The notes under the pieces were generated by a model. That model was not told the DNA's origin and searched no databases. It saw nothing but the letters and a program-made list of their open reading frames with translations. The position numbers and the translations under genes are program-made. Of a stretch of 64,000 nt of DNA, positions 37,866 to 47,343 are shown piece by piece. The DNA is from Claveliimonas acetigenes. GTDB taxonomy: Bacteria > Bacillota > Clostridia > Lachnospirales > Lachnospiraceae. The stretch spans positions 248,001 to 312,000 of the forward strand of contig NZ_JAOQJU010000001.1 in assembly GCF_025567385.1 (NCBI RefSeq), written 5' to 3'. Position 1 is the stretch's first letter; each line of letters begins with the position of its first letter.

Positions 37866-39080
37866 ATGTTAGTAGTAAAGAAGTTCGGCGGCAGTTCTGT
37901 CGCTAATAAAGAACGTATCTTCAATGTTGCAAAAAGATGCATTGAAGATTATAAAGCGGGGCATGATGTGGTGGTGGTTCTCTCTGCCATGGGAGATACT
38001 ACCGATGAACTGATTGAGCTTGCGCATAGTATTAATCCAAATGCCAAGAAAAGGGAGATGGATATGCTTATGACTACGGGAGAACAGGTGTCTGTTTCCC
38101 TGATGGCGATGGCAATGCATGCGCTGGATGTACCTGCCGTGTCATTGAATGCATTTCAGGCAGGAATGGTGTCCACCTCCAGTTATGGCAACGCCAGATT
38201 TAAAAGGATTGACACGAAGCGTATTCAGCACGAGCTGGATGCAAGAAAAATCGTTATTGTGACAGGATTCCAGGGAGTGAACAAGTACGATGATATCACA
38301 ACTCTGGGAAGAGGCGGTTCGGATACAACGGCGGTTGCGCTGGCGGCGGTGCTCCATGCAGATAAATGTGAGATTTATACAGATGTGGATGGTGTTTACA
38401 CTGCGGATCCCCGTGTAGTGAAGAATGCAAGGAAACTGGATGCCATTACTTATGATGAGATGCTGGAACTGGCAACGGTAGGAGCAAAGGTACTGCACGG
38501 CAGGTCTGTGGAGATGGCAAAGAAATATGGAGTGGAGCTGGTAGTACGGTCGAGTCTGAATCGTTCGGAGGGAACCGTTGTCAAGGAGAAGGTAAAGATG
38601 GAAAAAATGTTAATTACAGGCGTGGCAGCCGATAAAAATACAGCGAGGATTTCAGCGATAGGAGTAGAAGATAAACCGGGAACAGCGTTTAAAATCTTTA
38701 ATACCATGTCAAAGAATCATATTAACGTAGATATTATTCTTCAGTCAGTAGGCAGAGAGGGGACGAAAGATATATCCTTTACTGTTTCAGAGGATGATTT
38801 GGAACCTGCCCTTCAGATTTTGGAAGAACATAAGGAAGCTCTGACAATCCAGCAGATTTCCTACAATAGGGATGTGGCGAAAATCTCTGTAGTCGGCGCG
38901 GGAATGATGAGTAATCCAGGCGTGGCAGCGAAAATGTTTGAATCTTTGTATAATTCCAGGATTAACATTAATATGATTTCGACCTCTGAAATCCGTATTA
39001 CAGTCCTGGTTGATGAAAAGGATATTGACAAGGCGATGAATGCAGTCCATGAAGGCTTTGCACTGGCATTGACCGATTAA
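37866..39080 (+). CDS. lysC: Aspartate kinase
   Basis: It phosphorylates aspartate, the entry to lysine, threonine and methionine synthesis. The kinase domain begins VVKKFGGSSVAN and has the TTLGRGGSDTTAVALA segment; two ACT domains at the C-terminus (about 265-404) bind the feedback inhibitor. I chose ATG 37866 with CAGGAGG six bases upstream over the longer frame that overlaps apgM, giving 404 residues. Its stop codon directly abuts the stop of the convergent regulator gene. Confidence 0.95.
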   Translation: MLVVKKFGGSSVANKERIFNVAKRCIEDYKAGHDVVVVLSAMGDTTDELIELAHSINPNAKKREMDMLMTTGEQVSVSLMAMAMHALDVPAVSLNAFQAGMVSTSSYGNARFKRIDTKRIQHELDARKIVIVTGFQGVNKYDDITTLGRGGSDTTAVALAAVLHADKCEIYTDVDGVYTADPRVVKNARKLDAITYDEMLELATVGAKVLHGRSVEMAKKYGVELVVRSSLNRSEGTVVKEKVKMEKMLITGVAADKNTARISAIGVEDKPGTAFKIFNTMSKNHINVDIILQSVGREGTKDISFTVSEDDLEPALQILEEHKEALTIQQISYNRDVAKISVVGAGMMSNPGVAAKMFESLYNSRININMISTSEIRITVLVDEKDIDKAMNAVHEGFALALTD

Positions 39081-39467
39081 TTATTTTGAATGTGAATCAA
39101 GAAAACCGGTAATGATACGTTTGTTGTCATCAGAAAGAGAGCGGAATTTTGTAATCAGCTCCGTCTCTTCTTCTTTGAGATAGAGCGTATTTCCGGTTTT
39201 GATGTCAAGTGCCATGTAATATGGCACTTTTTCTTCGGAAAAGCTTTGGACAGGATTGGAAAGGTTGCCATTTACCAGCTGTTCTAAAGTTACATGATAA
39301 AAGGAAGCAAGGCGCAGCAAAGAATCCAGATCAGGGGTACGCTTACTATTCTCATAGTTTGAGTACGCCTGTCTGGAGATGTTAAGCATATCACTTAAAT
39401 CACCCTGGTTCAGATTGTTTGCATCCCTTAAAGCACGAAGGTTCTTCGCAAGCTGAATATTGGCCAT
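39081..39467 (-). CDS. Xre-family helix-turn-helix regulator
   Basis: This 128-residue protein has an N-terminal Cro/CI-type HTH (about residues 6-62, with NLNQGDLSDMLNISRQAYSNYE) and a C-terminal part of about 60 residues without a recognised domain. The second ATG (39467) sits seven bases after GGAGG and is preferred over the ATG at 39473, only one base from it. The stop codon directly abuts lysC. Targets are unknown. Imperfect dyads just upstream (around 39484-39515) may be its own operator. Confidence 0.8.
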   Translation of the reverse strand: MANIQLAKNLRALRDANNLNQGDLSDMLNISRQAYSNYENSKRTPDLDSLLRLASFYHVTLEQLVNGNLSNPVQSFSEEKVPYYMALDIKTGNTLYLKEEETELITKFRSLSDDNKRIITGFLDSHSK

Positions 39468-39545
39468 TGCCATACCTCCATCTGTTATTACAGGTTTAGT
39501 ATAGCAATTAACCAGAAAAATAGATAATTATGCGCCGAAAAGAAG

Positions 39546-40007
39546 CTAAGTGGCGGAATGCAACAAAATGTTGCTCAAGGTGCTGTTATGGTAGGCGGGC
39601 GAGAAGGTCACATCCTCTGCAAACCAGGAGGGGGGGACGAAGGTGTCTGCCGCCTCTACGGAAGGAAATTCTACTTCTGCTAAGACTAGGGGAGCAAGAT
39701 CGCCGTGGAAAGTATCAAGTTCAATGAAGAGGTTGTCCGTGTAAGGAATGACCTGTCTTGTCTTTTTTATCAATCTTCCGTCAATCTTTGTTTTTAAGTG
39801 TTCATATGCATTGGCGGTGAGAGGAAGATTGTATTCTTCCCGAACCATGAGGCCTTTAGATTTGTAGGTCAGAATATAGTCCTCATTATCCTTGCGGATT
39901 CGTACCACCGGACCTGTGCAGAGGTATCCCTGTTCGATATGGTGGGTTTCTGTGACAGTTAAGTTTTCGGGGATGTGGTGAATCAGATATTTTCGTTCGA
40001 TTTCCAT
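39546..40007 (-). CDS. CYTH domain protein (triphosphate tunnel fold)
   Basis: The CYTH superfamily includes class IV adenylate cyclases, thiamine triphosphatase and inorganic triphosphatases. The N-terminal EIERK (ExExK) signature and later VRIRK, YKSKG and ELDTF segments supply the charged residues of the tunnel. Small bacterial members of this size (153 residues) are usually triphosphatases, but the substrate cannot be read here. The start is ATG 40007 with AAAGGAG upstream. The folded repeat element lies just upstream of it. Confidence 0.82.
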   Translation of the reverse strand: MEIERKYLIHHIPENLTVTETHHIEQGYLCTGPVVRIRKDNEDYILTYKSKGLMVREEYNLPLTANAYEHLKTKIDGRLIKKTRQVIPYTDNLFIELDTFHGDLAPLVLAEVEFPSVEAADTFVPPSWFAEDVTFSPAYHNSTLSNILLHSAT

Positions 40008-40044
40008 GTATGGACTCCTTTCCGTCTGTAAAAAGTAATTATTA

Positions 40045-40245
40045 AATATTACCATTCACAGCACCCCACCCGCATGCGCATTCGTCGCATCTTCGATGCT
40101 CCAGTCCCGCTCCTTACGGAGCTAAGAATGCTTATGCGGGTGGGGTGACTGCTCCACAGACCGGATTTGAAATCCAATATATCTTCTTACGTGCAAGCAC
40201 GACGAATCCATATTGAATTTCAAATCGGCTGTGAATGGTAATATT
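40045..40245. repeat. 201-bp foldback element with nested hairpins
   Basis: The ends are a perfect 18-bp inverted repeat (40045-40062 with 40228-40245). Inside are two arms. Arm A pairs 40063-40075 with 40134-40146 (13 bp, GC-rich) and 40078-40083 with 40126-40131, and carries two small hairpins at its tip (40087-40099 and 40109-40122). Arm B pairs 40164-40180 with 40210-40226 (17 bp, one mismatch) with a tip hairpin (40190-40201). It has no reading frame of note and fills most of the gap between the CYTH and DJ-1 genes; the rest (40246-40341) is AT-rich. It resembles a miniature mobile repeat or a structured RNA. Confidence 0.8.
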
Positions 40246-40341
40246 AAAATCATAATATAAAAAAAGTAAATTGTAAATGCATTGATTTTTTTGAGGTTGT
40301 TTGTTACTGTTTAAGAGAAGATATTTTTAGGAGGGTCAATA

Positions 40342-40893
40342 ATGAGAAAAGTAGCGGTGTTATTAGCAGATGGATTTGAAGAGATAGAAGCATTGACTGT
40401 TGTGGATCTGCTGAGACGTTCCATGATATATGTGGATACAGTATCTATTACGGAGGAATATATGGTACACGGTGCACATGGGATCGGCGTGCAGACAGAA
40501 GATACATTTGAAGAAGTGAATTTTGCAGAATTTGATATGGTCATTCTTCCGGGAGGACAGCCCGGAACTACGAATTTAAGTGAACATGAGGGTGTGAAAC
40601 GAGTCATACAGGCTTTCTGTGAAGAAGGAAAATATGTGGGAGCAATCTGCGCGGCACCGGGAATCCTGGGGAACATGGGGCTTCTGAAGGGAAAACGGGC
40701 AACCTGTTATCCGTCCGTGGAGGAGCAGCTTCAGGGAGCTGTAATTGTGAAAGCTCCGGTAGTACAGGACGGTAATATTATTACCAGCCGCGGAATGGGG
40801 ACGGCGATTGATTTCGGATTGAAGCTGGTGGAAATCCTTTTTGATAAGGCGGAAGCTACTGCGCTTGCAGAGACAATCATATATTTGAAATAA
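40342..40893 (+). CDS. DJ-1/PfpI family protein
   Basis: This is a 183-residue class I glutamine amidotransferase-like protein of the DJ-1/ThiJ/YajL group, which includes proposed deglycases and stress chaperones. The N-terminal LADGFEEIEA supplies the conserved Glu, the nucleophile elbow is AICAAPG (Cys near residue 103), and LPGGQPGT is typical. AGGAGG precedes ATG 40342. The precise substrate is not known. Confidence 0.88.
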   Translation: MRKVAVLLADGFEEIEALTVVDLLRRSMIYVDTVSITEEYMVHGAHGIGVQTEDTFEEVNFAEFDMVILPGGQPGTTNLSEHEGVKRVIQAFCEEGKYVGAICAAPGILGNMGLLKGKRATCYPSVEEQLQGAVIVKAPVVQDGNIITSRGMGTAIDFGLKLVEILFDKAEATALAETIIYLK

Positions 40894-40897
40894 ATGC

Positions 40898-40926
40898 TGG
40901 CTATTTTGCAGGATTTGTGTTATACT
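40898..40926 (+). promoter_or_regulatory. Candidate promoter of tig
   Basis: TATACT (40921-40926) is preceded by TGT, an extended -10, about 77 bases before tig. The -35 (TGGCTA, 40898-40903) is poor. Confidence 0.45.
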
Positions 40927-41003
40927 CTCTTAATGAGTATTTATGTAGTCGACCTGTTCTTTAGACTACGAGAAGGCAGGATAGAAATAGGAGGAAGTTA
41001 TTC

Positions 41004-42290
41004 ATGAGTTTACAGGTAGAAAAACTGGAAAAAAACATGGCGAAGCTTACAATTGAGGTTTCGGCAGAAGAGTTGGAGAAGGCACTTCAAAGTGCATATC
41101 AGAAGCAGAAATCTAAAATTAGTATCCCGGGATTCCGTAAGGGAAAGGTTCCGCGTCAGATGATTGAGAAAATGTACGGCGCTGCTATTTTCTATGATGA
41201 TGCAGTCAATGAATTGATTCCAAAGGCATATTCCGACGCATATGATGAATGTGAGCTGGATATTGTGTCTCAGCCGGAGATTAATGTTGTTCAGATTGAG
41301 AAGGGCAAACCATTTATTTTTACAGCAGAAGTTGCAACGAAGCCGGAGGTAACTCTTGGAGAGTACAAAGGGCTGAAAGTAGACAAGATTTCTACCCGTG
41401 TCACACAGAAGGAAGTAGATGCGAAGATTCAGGAAGAGGCAGAGAAGAATGCGCGGACGATTACCGTAGAAGATCGCCCGGTACAAGATGGCGATGAAGT
41501 AATCCTCGACTTTGAAGGTTTTGTAGACGGTGTTGCATTTGAAGGCGGAAAGGGAGAAAATTATCCGCTGACAATCGGATCCGGTGCCTTTATCCCAGGA
41601 TTTGAGGAACAACTGGTAGGGGCAGAATCTGGAAAAGAAGTGGAAGTCAATGTAACCTTCCCAGAGGATTATCAGGCGGAAGACCTGAAGGGAAAAGCGG
41701 CAGTATTTAAATGTACCGTGCATGAGATTAAGGCAAAAGAGCTTCCGGAGATTGACGATGAATTTGCGGCGGAAGTATCAGAATTCGATACTTTAGAGGA
41801 ATATAAGGCAGACGTTAAGGCGAAGATCAAAGAGCAGAAAGAGACAGAAGGAAAGACGAAGAAGGAAGATCAGGCTGTGGAGCAGGCTGTTGCCAATGCT
41901 ACTATGGAAATTCCGGAGCCAATGATCAATACGCAGACCAGACAGATGGCAGATGATTTTGCTCAGAGAATGATGCAGCAGGGTCTTACTATGGAACAGT
42001 ATTTCCAGTTTACCGGATTGACAGAAGAGAAGATGCTGGAAGATTTGCGCCCGCAGGCGCTGAAGCGCATTCAGACACGTTTGGTTCTGGAAGCAATTGC
42101 CCAGGCTGAGAATATTGAAATCAGTGATGAGAAGCTTGATGAAGAGATTGCCAAGATGGCAGAGGCCTACAATATGGAAGCTGATAAGCTGAAAGAGTAC
42201 ATGGGCGAAAATGAAAAGAAACAGATGAAAGAAGATATAGCAGTTCAGGAGGCAGTAACCTTCCTGGTAGAGAATGCAGAAGAGAAATAG
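41004..42290 (+). CDS. tig: Trigger factor
   Basis: This ribosome-bound chaperone and prolyl isomerase meets nascent chains at the exit tunnel. The N-terminal ribosome-docking motif GFRKGKVPR is near residue 44, the FKBP-type domain runs about 155-240, and a long helical C-terminal domain follows. The 428-residue length is typical. AGGAGG precedes ATG 41004. It is the first gene of the conserved tig-clpP-clpX-lon-engB order. Confidence 0.96.
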   Translation: MSLQVEKLEKNMAKLTIEVSAEELEKALQSAYQKQKSKISIPGFRKGKVPRQMIEKMYGAAIFYDDAVNELIPKAYSDAYDECELDIVSQPEINVVQIEKGKPFIFTAEVATKPEVTLGEYKGLKVDKISTRVTQKEVDAKIQEEAEKNARTITVEDRPVQDGDEVILDFEGFVDGVAFEGGKGENYPLTIGSGAFIPGFEEQLVGAESGKEVEVNVTFPEDYQAEDLKGKAAVFKCTVHEIKAKELPEIDDEFAAEVSEFDTLEEYKADVKAKIKEQKETEGKTKKEDQAVEQAVANATMEIPEPMINTQTRQMADDFAQRMMQQGLTMEQYFQFTGLTEEKMLEDLRPQALKRIQTRLVLEAIAQAENIEISDEKLDEEIAKMAEAYNMEADKLKEYMGENEKKQMKEDIAVQEAVTFLVENAEEK

Positions 42291-42333
42291 TATTTGCTAC
42301 CAGTGACAGACATCATAGTTAGGGGGTATTTAC

Positions 42334-42918
42334 ATGAGTCTGGTACCTTATGTCGTTGAACAGACGAGTCGTGGGGAGCGTTCCTACGATATTTATTCAA
42401 GATTATTAAAAGACAGAATTATTTTTCTTGGAGAAGAAGTGACGGATACAGCGGCAAGTATCATTGTTGCGCAGTTAATGTTCCTGGAAGCAGAGGATCC
42501 GGAGAAGGATATCCATCTGTACATTAACAGTCCGGGCGGCTCTGTGACTGCCGGACTTGCGATTTACGATACGATGCAGTATATCAAATGTGATGTAGCC
42601 ACCTACTGTATTGGAATGGCGGCAAGCATGGGTTCTTTTCTTCTCTCAGGAGGGGCAAAAGGTAAGCGTTTCGCGCTGCCAAATGCAGAGATTATGATTC
42701 ATCAGCCGTCAGGCGGCGCGCAGGGACAGGCAACTGAGATTCAGATTGCCGCAGAACATATTCTGAAGACGCGTCAGAAGCTGAATCAGATTCTGGCAGA
42801 GAATACAGGACAGCCGATTGAAGTTATTAGTGCAGATACAGACAGAGACAATTTCATGTCTGCAATAGAAGCAAAAGAGTACGGCTTGATAGATGAAGTA
42901 ATCACGAACCGTAAATAA
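42334..42918 (+). CDS. clpP: ATP-dependent Clp protease proteolytic subunit
   Basis: This serine protease forms the double-heptamer chamber fed by ClpX and related ATPases. The catalytic triad can be placed: Ser98 (GMAASMGSF), His123 (EIMIHQPSGG) and Asp172 (DTDRDNF). The 194-residue length is standard. GGGGG precedes ATG 42334. A hairpin follows, but clpX is only 118 bases away and probably shares some transcription. Confidence 0.97.
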   Translation: MSLVPYVVEQTSRGERSYDIYSRLLKDRIIFLGEEVTDTAASIIVAQLMFLEAEDPEKDIHLYINSPGGSVTAGLAIYDTMQYIKCDVATYCIGMAASMGSFLLSGGAKGKRFALPNAEIMIHQPSGGAQGQATEIQIAAEHILKTRQKLNQILAENTGQPIEVISADTDRDNFMSAIEAKEYGLIDEVITNRK

Positions 42919-42923
42919 AAAAC

Positions 42924-42957
42924 AGGACGGGTATACTGTAAACAGTCTGCCTGTCCT
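42924..42957 (+). terminator. Hairpin between clpP and clpX
   Basis: Arms 42924-42931 and 42950-42957 pair over 8 bp with one G-U, with an inner 5-bp stem (42935-42939 with 42942-42946). A short T-rich tail follows. It may be a partial terminator that sets the clpP:clpX ratio. Confidence 0.55.
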
Positions 42958-43036
42958 TAGTTTGTCTTAGTCAAAGCGGTGCTTTAAGCATGGAATGAAA
43001 GACGGCTGAAATGTTTAGAAACAGAGAGGTGAAAGT

Positions 43037-44296
43037 ATGGCAGGAAGAAATGATGAGCAGATTAGGTGCTCTTTTTGTAATAAAACCCAGGCGCAGGTAC
43101 GTAAGTTGATCGCGGGGCCCGGCGGAGTCTATATCTGTGATTCCTGTGTAGATGTTTGTGCAGAGATTATAGAAGAAGAATTTGAGTATGATAACAGGCG
43201 TACGAATCCATTTGATGAAATCAATCTGCTTAAGCCGGAAGAAATCAAGGCGTTCCTGGATGATTATGTAATCGGGCAGGAAGAAGCGAAGAAGGTACTG
43301 TCTGTTGCGGTATATAACCATTATAAAAGGATTATGGCAGAGAAGGATCTGGGGGTAGAGCTTAAAAAGAGCAATGTCCTGATGCTGGGTCCTACCGGCT
43401 GCGGTAAGACACTTCTGGCGCAGACGCTGGCAAAGATACTGAATGTACCGTTTGCCATTGCTGATGCAACGGCGCTTACGGAAGCGGGGTATGTAGGTGA
43501 AGATGTGGAAAATATCCTGCTGAAAGTTATTCAGGCGGCGGACGGCGATATTGAGCGGGCAGAATACGGAATTATTTATATTGATGAGATAGATAAAATT
43601 ACAAGAAAATCAGAGAATCCGTCTATTACGAGAGATGTGTCGGGCGAAGGCGTTCAGCAGGCGCTCCTTAAGATTATTGAAGGCACGGTGGCAAGCGTAC
43701 CGCCCCAGGGCGGGAGAAAGCATCCGCATCAGGAATTGATTCAGATTGATACGACAAATATTCTATTCATCTGCGGAGGTGCGTTTGAAGGACTGGACAA
43801 GATTATTGAGACCCGTCTGGATAAGAAATCGATAGGATTTAATGCAGAGATTGCCGAGAAGCATGAGGACGATACAGATAGGCTTTTGAAGCAGGTTCTG
43901 CCCCAGGATCTTGTGAAATTCGGATTAATTCCGGAGTTGGTAGGGCGTGTTCCGGTGACTGTTTCACTGGAGATGTTGGATAGAGATGCGTTGATTAGGA
44001 TTCTGACGGAGCCAAAGAGCGCCATTGTGAAGCAATACCAGAAGATGCTGGAGCTGGACGGTGTTGATCTTATCTTTGACCAGGCTGCGCTTGAGGCAAT
44101 TGCAGATACGTCCCTGAAGAGAAAAACCGGTGCGCGGGGGCTTCGTGCAATTATGGAAAATATTATGATGGATACCATGTATCATGCCCCGTCGGATGAG
44201 ACGCTGGTTTCCTGCCGCATTACAGAAGATGTGGTGAAGGATAAGAGCGCACCAATTTATGAGCATGACCAGGAGAGAAGACCAGAGAGTGCATAA
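43037..44296 (+). CDS. clpX: ClpX ATPase subunit
   Basis: This AAA+ unfoldase delivers proteins to ClpP. The N-terminal zinc-binding domain has Cys11, Cys14, Cys34 and Cys37. Walker A is GPTGCGKT near residue 117, Walker B IIYIDEIDKI, and the sensor segment GARGLRAIME is near 375. The IGF-like loop that contacts ClpP is present as IGF (residues 258-260). The 419-residue length is normal. AGAGAGGTG precedes ATG 43037. Confidence 0.97.
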   Translation: MAGRNDEQIRCSFCNKTQAQVRKLIAGPGGVYICDSCVDVCAEIIEEEFEYDNRRTNPFDEINLLKPEEIKAFLDDYVIGQEEAKKVLSVAVYNHYKRIMAEKDLGVELKKSNVLMLGPTGCGKTLLAQTLAKILNVPFAIADATALTEAGYVGEDVENILLKVIQAADGDIERAEYGIIYIDEIDKITRKSENPSITRDVSGEGVQQALLKIIEGTVASVPPQGGRKHPHQELIQIDTTNILFICGGAFEGLDKIIETRLDKKSIGFNAEIAEKHEDDTDRLLKQVLPQDLVKFGLIPELVGRVPVTVSLEMLDRDALIRILTEPKSAIVKQYQKMLELDGVDLIFDQAALEAIADTSLKRKTGARGLRAIMENIMMDTMYHAPSDETLVSCRITEDVVKDKSAPIYEHDQERRPESA

Positions 44297-44302
44297 GACA
44301 TA

Positions 44303-44336
44303 GGCGGACGCAGAAAAAGCAGCGTCCGCTTTATTA
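44303..44336 (+). terminator. Rho-independent terminator after clpX
   Basis: A perfect 8-bp GC-rich stem (44304-44311 with 44322-44329) has a 10-base loop, and TTTATTATA follows. Confidence 0.75.
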
Positions 44337-44352
44337 TATAACAGGAGGAAAT

Positions 44353-46698
44353 ATGGAAAGAGAAGTAAGAAGCCTTCCCATGGTTGCCCTTCGGGGAATG
44401 ACGGTTCTCCCGGAGATGGTGATACATTTTGATGTTAGCAGACAGGCTTCGATAGAAGCAATCAATGCAGCTATGCTGGAAGAAGGTCAGAAGATTTTTC
44501 TGACAGGACAGAAGGATTTTAATATCGAAGAGCCGGGAATCGGGGACGTTTTCCGGGTTGGGACAATAGCCGCTGTGAAGCAGGTGGTGAAGCTGCCGAA
44601 GAACATTTTGCGTGTCCTGGTTGCAGGAGAGAGGAGAGCGGGATTGAATGTGTTGGAATTTACGGATCCCTATCTGCGGGCGAATGTTACGGTTATAGAG
44701 GATGTTGATGATATCCGGGAGCAATTTGGTGAGAATGATGCAGATACGAATCTGGAAGCTATGGCAAGAGGCCTGAAGGAAATCTATACGGAATTTATGC
44801 TGAAAAACCCGAAATTTCCCAAAGATATGGTGAAACAGATTAACGAATATACGGATCTTAAGAAGGTCATAGATATGATTGCTGCAAATTGTCCGTTGAG
44901 CGATACGGATCAGCAGGAAATCCTGGAGGAAGCAAGTTTACTGAAACGGTATCATCTTCTTGCTTTTAAGATCGTGAATGAGATGCAGATTATGGATATA
45001 AAGGAAGATATCCAGAATAAGGTGAAAGAGCGTGTAGATAAACATCAAAGAGAATATATCCTGAGAGAACAGCTCAAATTAATCCGGGAAGAGCTGGGAG
45101 AAGATAATACGCTTACCGATGCGGAAGAGTTTCAGGAGGCGGCTGATAAGCTGGAAGCTCCGGAAGAAGTAAAGGAAAAACTTAACAAAGAAATCAAGCG
45201 GTTTAAAAGTTCTATGAATAGTCCGGCAGAGAGCGGCGTTATACGTACCTATATCGAGACGATGCTGGAGATGCCATGGGATAAGATGTCGGAAGATAAT
45301 GAAGATATTGCCTATGCGAAACAAGTACTGGAAGAAGACCATTACGGACTTGAGAAAGTGAAGGAGCGTGTGCTGGAATTTCTGGCAGTGCGCACACTTA
45401 CGAAAAAGGGAGACAGCCCAATCCTCTGTCTTGTGGGGCCGCCGGGAACCGGCAAAACATCTGTCGCCCGTTCATTGGCGAGGGCGTTGAACCGTTCTTA
45501 TGTCAGAATTTCTCTCGGAGGAGTAAGGGATGAAGCAGAGATCCGAGGACATCGAAAGACCTATGTGGGGGCGATGCCGGGCAGGATTGCGAATGGACTG
45601 AAAAGCGCAGGAGTGAAGAATCCGTTGATGCTTCTGGATGAAATTGATAAGGTCAGTACAGATTATAAGGGAGACACTTTTTCCGCGCTTCTGGAAGTAC
45701 TGGATAGTGAGCAGAACAAAAAGTTCCGGGATCATTATCTGGAGGTTCCGATAGATCTGTCTGAGGTACTGTTTGTGACAACAGCAAATACGCTTCAGAC
45801 GATTCCGAAACCCCTTCTTGACCGTATGGAGATTATTGAGGTCAGCAGTTATACTGAGAATGAGAAGATTCATATTGCTATGGAGCATTTGATTCCAAAG
45901 CAGCTTGACAAGCATGGGCTGAAGCCGGGACAACTTACGATTAGTAAGGGAGCCGTGTGGAAGATGGCAAGGAATTATACCAAGGAAGCCGGTGTAAGGC
46001 AGTTGGAGCGTAAAATCGGGGATATATGCAGAAAAGCAGCCAGGGAAATTCTGGAGAATCAAAAAGAGAGAATTCGGGTGACGGAAAATAACCTGCATAA
46101 ATATCTGGGGCAGGAATTATATACCTATCAGATGGCGAATCAGGTTGATGAGATTGGAATTGTCCGGGGACTTGCGTGGACCAGTGTGGGCGGTGATACT
46201 CTGCAGATTGAGGTTAATGTGATGCCGGGGAAGGGAGAAATCCTTTTGACCGGGCAGATGGGTGATGTGATGAAGGAATCGGCGAGAACAGGAATCAGTT
46301 ATATTCGTTCCATAAGCAGGAATCACGGCATCGCGGATGATTTCTTTGAAGAACACGATATTCATATACATATTCCGGAGGGAGCGGTTCCCAAGGATGG
46401 CCCGTCTGCGGGAATTACCATGGCGACAGCAATGTTTTCCGCTGTTACAGAGCAGAAGGTGCGCGCTGATATTGCCATGACAGGTGAGATTACCCTGCGT
46501 GGGCGCGTGCTGCCCATCGGAGGGCTGAAGGAAAAGCTTCTTGCAGCGAAGAGCGCCGGGATACGGACGGTTCTGATTCCCGGAGAAAATGAAAAGGATG
46601 TCGGAGAATTGTCGGCCGAGATTACAAAGGGACTGCAGATTCTGCCTGTATCCCATATGAATGAAGTGCTTGAACAGGCGTTGGTAAAGGAAATTTAG
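44353..46698 (+). CDS. lon: ATP-dependent protease Lon
   Basis: This AAA+ serine protease removes damaged and short-lived proteins. It has an N-terminal substrate domain, Walker A GPPGTGKT near residue 361, and a proteolytic domain with Ser685 (PKDGPSAGIT) and Lys728 (GGLKEKLLAA) as the catalytic dyad. The 781-residue length is normal. AGGAGG precedes ATG 44353. It follows clpX after a terminator and leads into engB 26 bases on. Confidence 0.97.
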   Translation: MEREVRSLPMVALRGMTVLPEMVIHFDVSRQASIEAINAAMLEEGQKIFLTGQKDFNIEEPGIGDVFRVGTIAAVKQVVKLPKNILRVLVAGERRAGLNVLEFTDPYLRANVTVIEDVDDIREQFGENDADTNLEAMARGLKEIYTEFMLKNPKFPKDMVKQINEYTDLKKVIDMIAANCPLSDTDQQEILEEASLLKRYHLLAFKIVNEMQIMDIKEDIQNKVKERVDKHQREYILREQLKLIREELGEDNTLTDAEEFQEAADKLEAPEEVKEKLNKEIKRFKSSMNSPAESGVIRTYIETMLEMPWDKMSEDNEDIAYAKQVLEEDHYGLEKVKERVLEFLAVRTLTKKGDSPILCLVGPPGTGKTSVARSLARALNRSYVRISLGGVRDEAEIRGHRKTYVGAMPGRIANGLKSAGVKNPLMLLDEIDKVSTDYKGDTFSALLEVLDSEQNKKFRDHYLEVPIDLSEVLFVTTANTLQTIPKPLLDRMEIIEVSSYTENEKIHIAMEHLIPKQLDKHGLKPGQLTISKGAVWKMARNYTKEAGVRQLERKIGDICRKAAREILENQKERIRVTENNLHKYLGQELYTYQMANQVDEIGIVRGLAWTSVGGDTLQIEVNVMPGKGEILLTGQMGDVMKESARTGISYIRSISRNHGIADDFFEEHDIHIHIPEGAVPKDGPSAGITMATAMFSAVTEQKVRADIAMTGEITLRGRVLPIGGLKEKLLAAKSAGIRTVLIPGENEKDVGELSAEITKGLQILPVSHMNEVLEQALVKEI

Positions 46699-46723
46699 AT
46701 TTAAGAAGAATGAGGAAAATAGA

Positions 46724-47323
46724 ATGATTATAAAGAATGTAAATCTGGAAACGGTGTGCGGAATTACGAGCAAACTTCCGGAAAATGATAAACCGGAGAT
46801 TGCATTTGCCGGAAAATCCAATGTAGGCAAATCTTCCCTGATTAATGCGCTGATGAACCGGAAGTCTTATGCGAGAATATCGGCGACGCCGGGGAAGACC
46901 CAGACCATTAATTATTATAATATCAATGATGAGCTGTATCTGGTGGATCTTCCGGGATATGGATATGCAAAGGTTTCTGAGCAGGAAAAGGCACAGTGGG
47001 GACGGATGATTGAGAATTATCTCCATTCTTCCAGGCAACTGAAAGCAATTTTTCTGTTAATAGATATCCGGCACGAACCGTCGGCGAATGATAAGATGAT
47101 GTATGAATGGGTAGTTGCCCAGGGATACAATCCGATTATTATTGCCACCAAATTGGATAAGCTGAAGAGAAGCCAGGTGGATAAGCATGTGAAAATGGTG
47201 AAGCAGGGATTAAATCTTATCCCGGGAACGATAGTGATTCCCTTTTCAGCAGAGACAAAGCAGGGGAGAGAGGAAATCTGGGAGCTGACAGAGACAGAAT
47301 TTCTGGGAAAAGAGACAGAATAG
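46724..47323 (+). CDS. engB: Ribosome biogenesis GTP-binding protein EngB/YsxC
   Basis: This essential GTPase acts in late 50S assembly. G1 GKSNVGKSSL is near residue 32, G3 DLPGYGYAKVS near 74, and the TKLDK box near 144. It has 199 residues. The lon-engB order is widely conserved. AGGAAAAT lies before ATG 46724. The downstream membrane-protein gene begins 21 bases after its stop. Confidence 0.95.
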   Translation: MIIKNVNLETVCGITSKLPENDKPEIAFAGKSNVGKSSLINALMNRKSYARISATPGKTQTINYYNINDELYLVDLPGYGYAKVSEQEKAQWGRMIENYLHSSRQLKAIFLLIDIRHEPSANDKMMYEWVVAQGYNPIIIATKLDKLKRSQVDKHVKMVKQGLNLIPGTIVIPFSAETKQGREEIWELTETEFLGKETE

Positions 47324-47343
47324 GCGAAATGAGGTGACAGAGT

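Noticed and set aside
39484..39530. Operator of the Xre regulator
   Set aside because: Only short imperfect dyads; mentioned with the gene but not strong enough as a feature.
39530..39727. Arg/Cys-rich + strand frame of 65 codons
   Set aside because: Lies antisense to the CYTH gene; low-complexity composition, no ribosome site.
40045..40245. Foldback element as a plain bidirectional terminator
   Set aside because: Too long and multi-armed, the genes on either side are divergent from it, and there is no T run after the GC-rich arm.
42958..43036. CtsR heptad operator before clpX
   Set aside because: Only one AGTCAAA-like copy; the tandem heptad pair needed for CtsR is missing, and no other Clp or Lon gene here has it.
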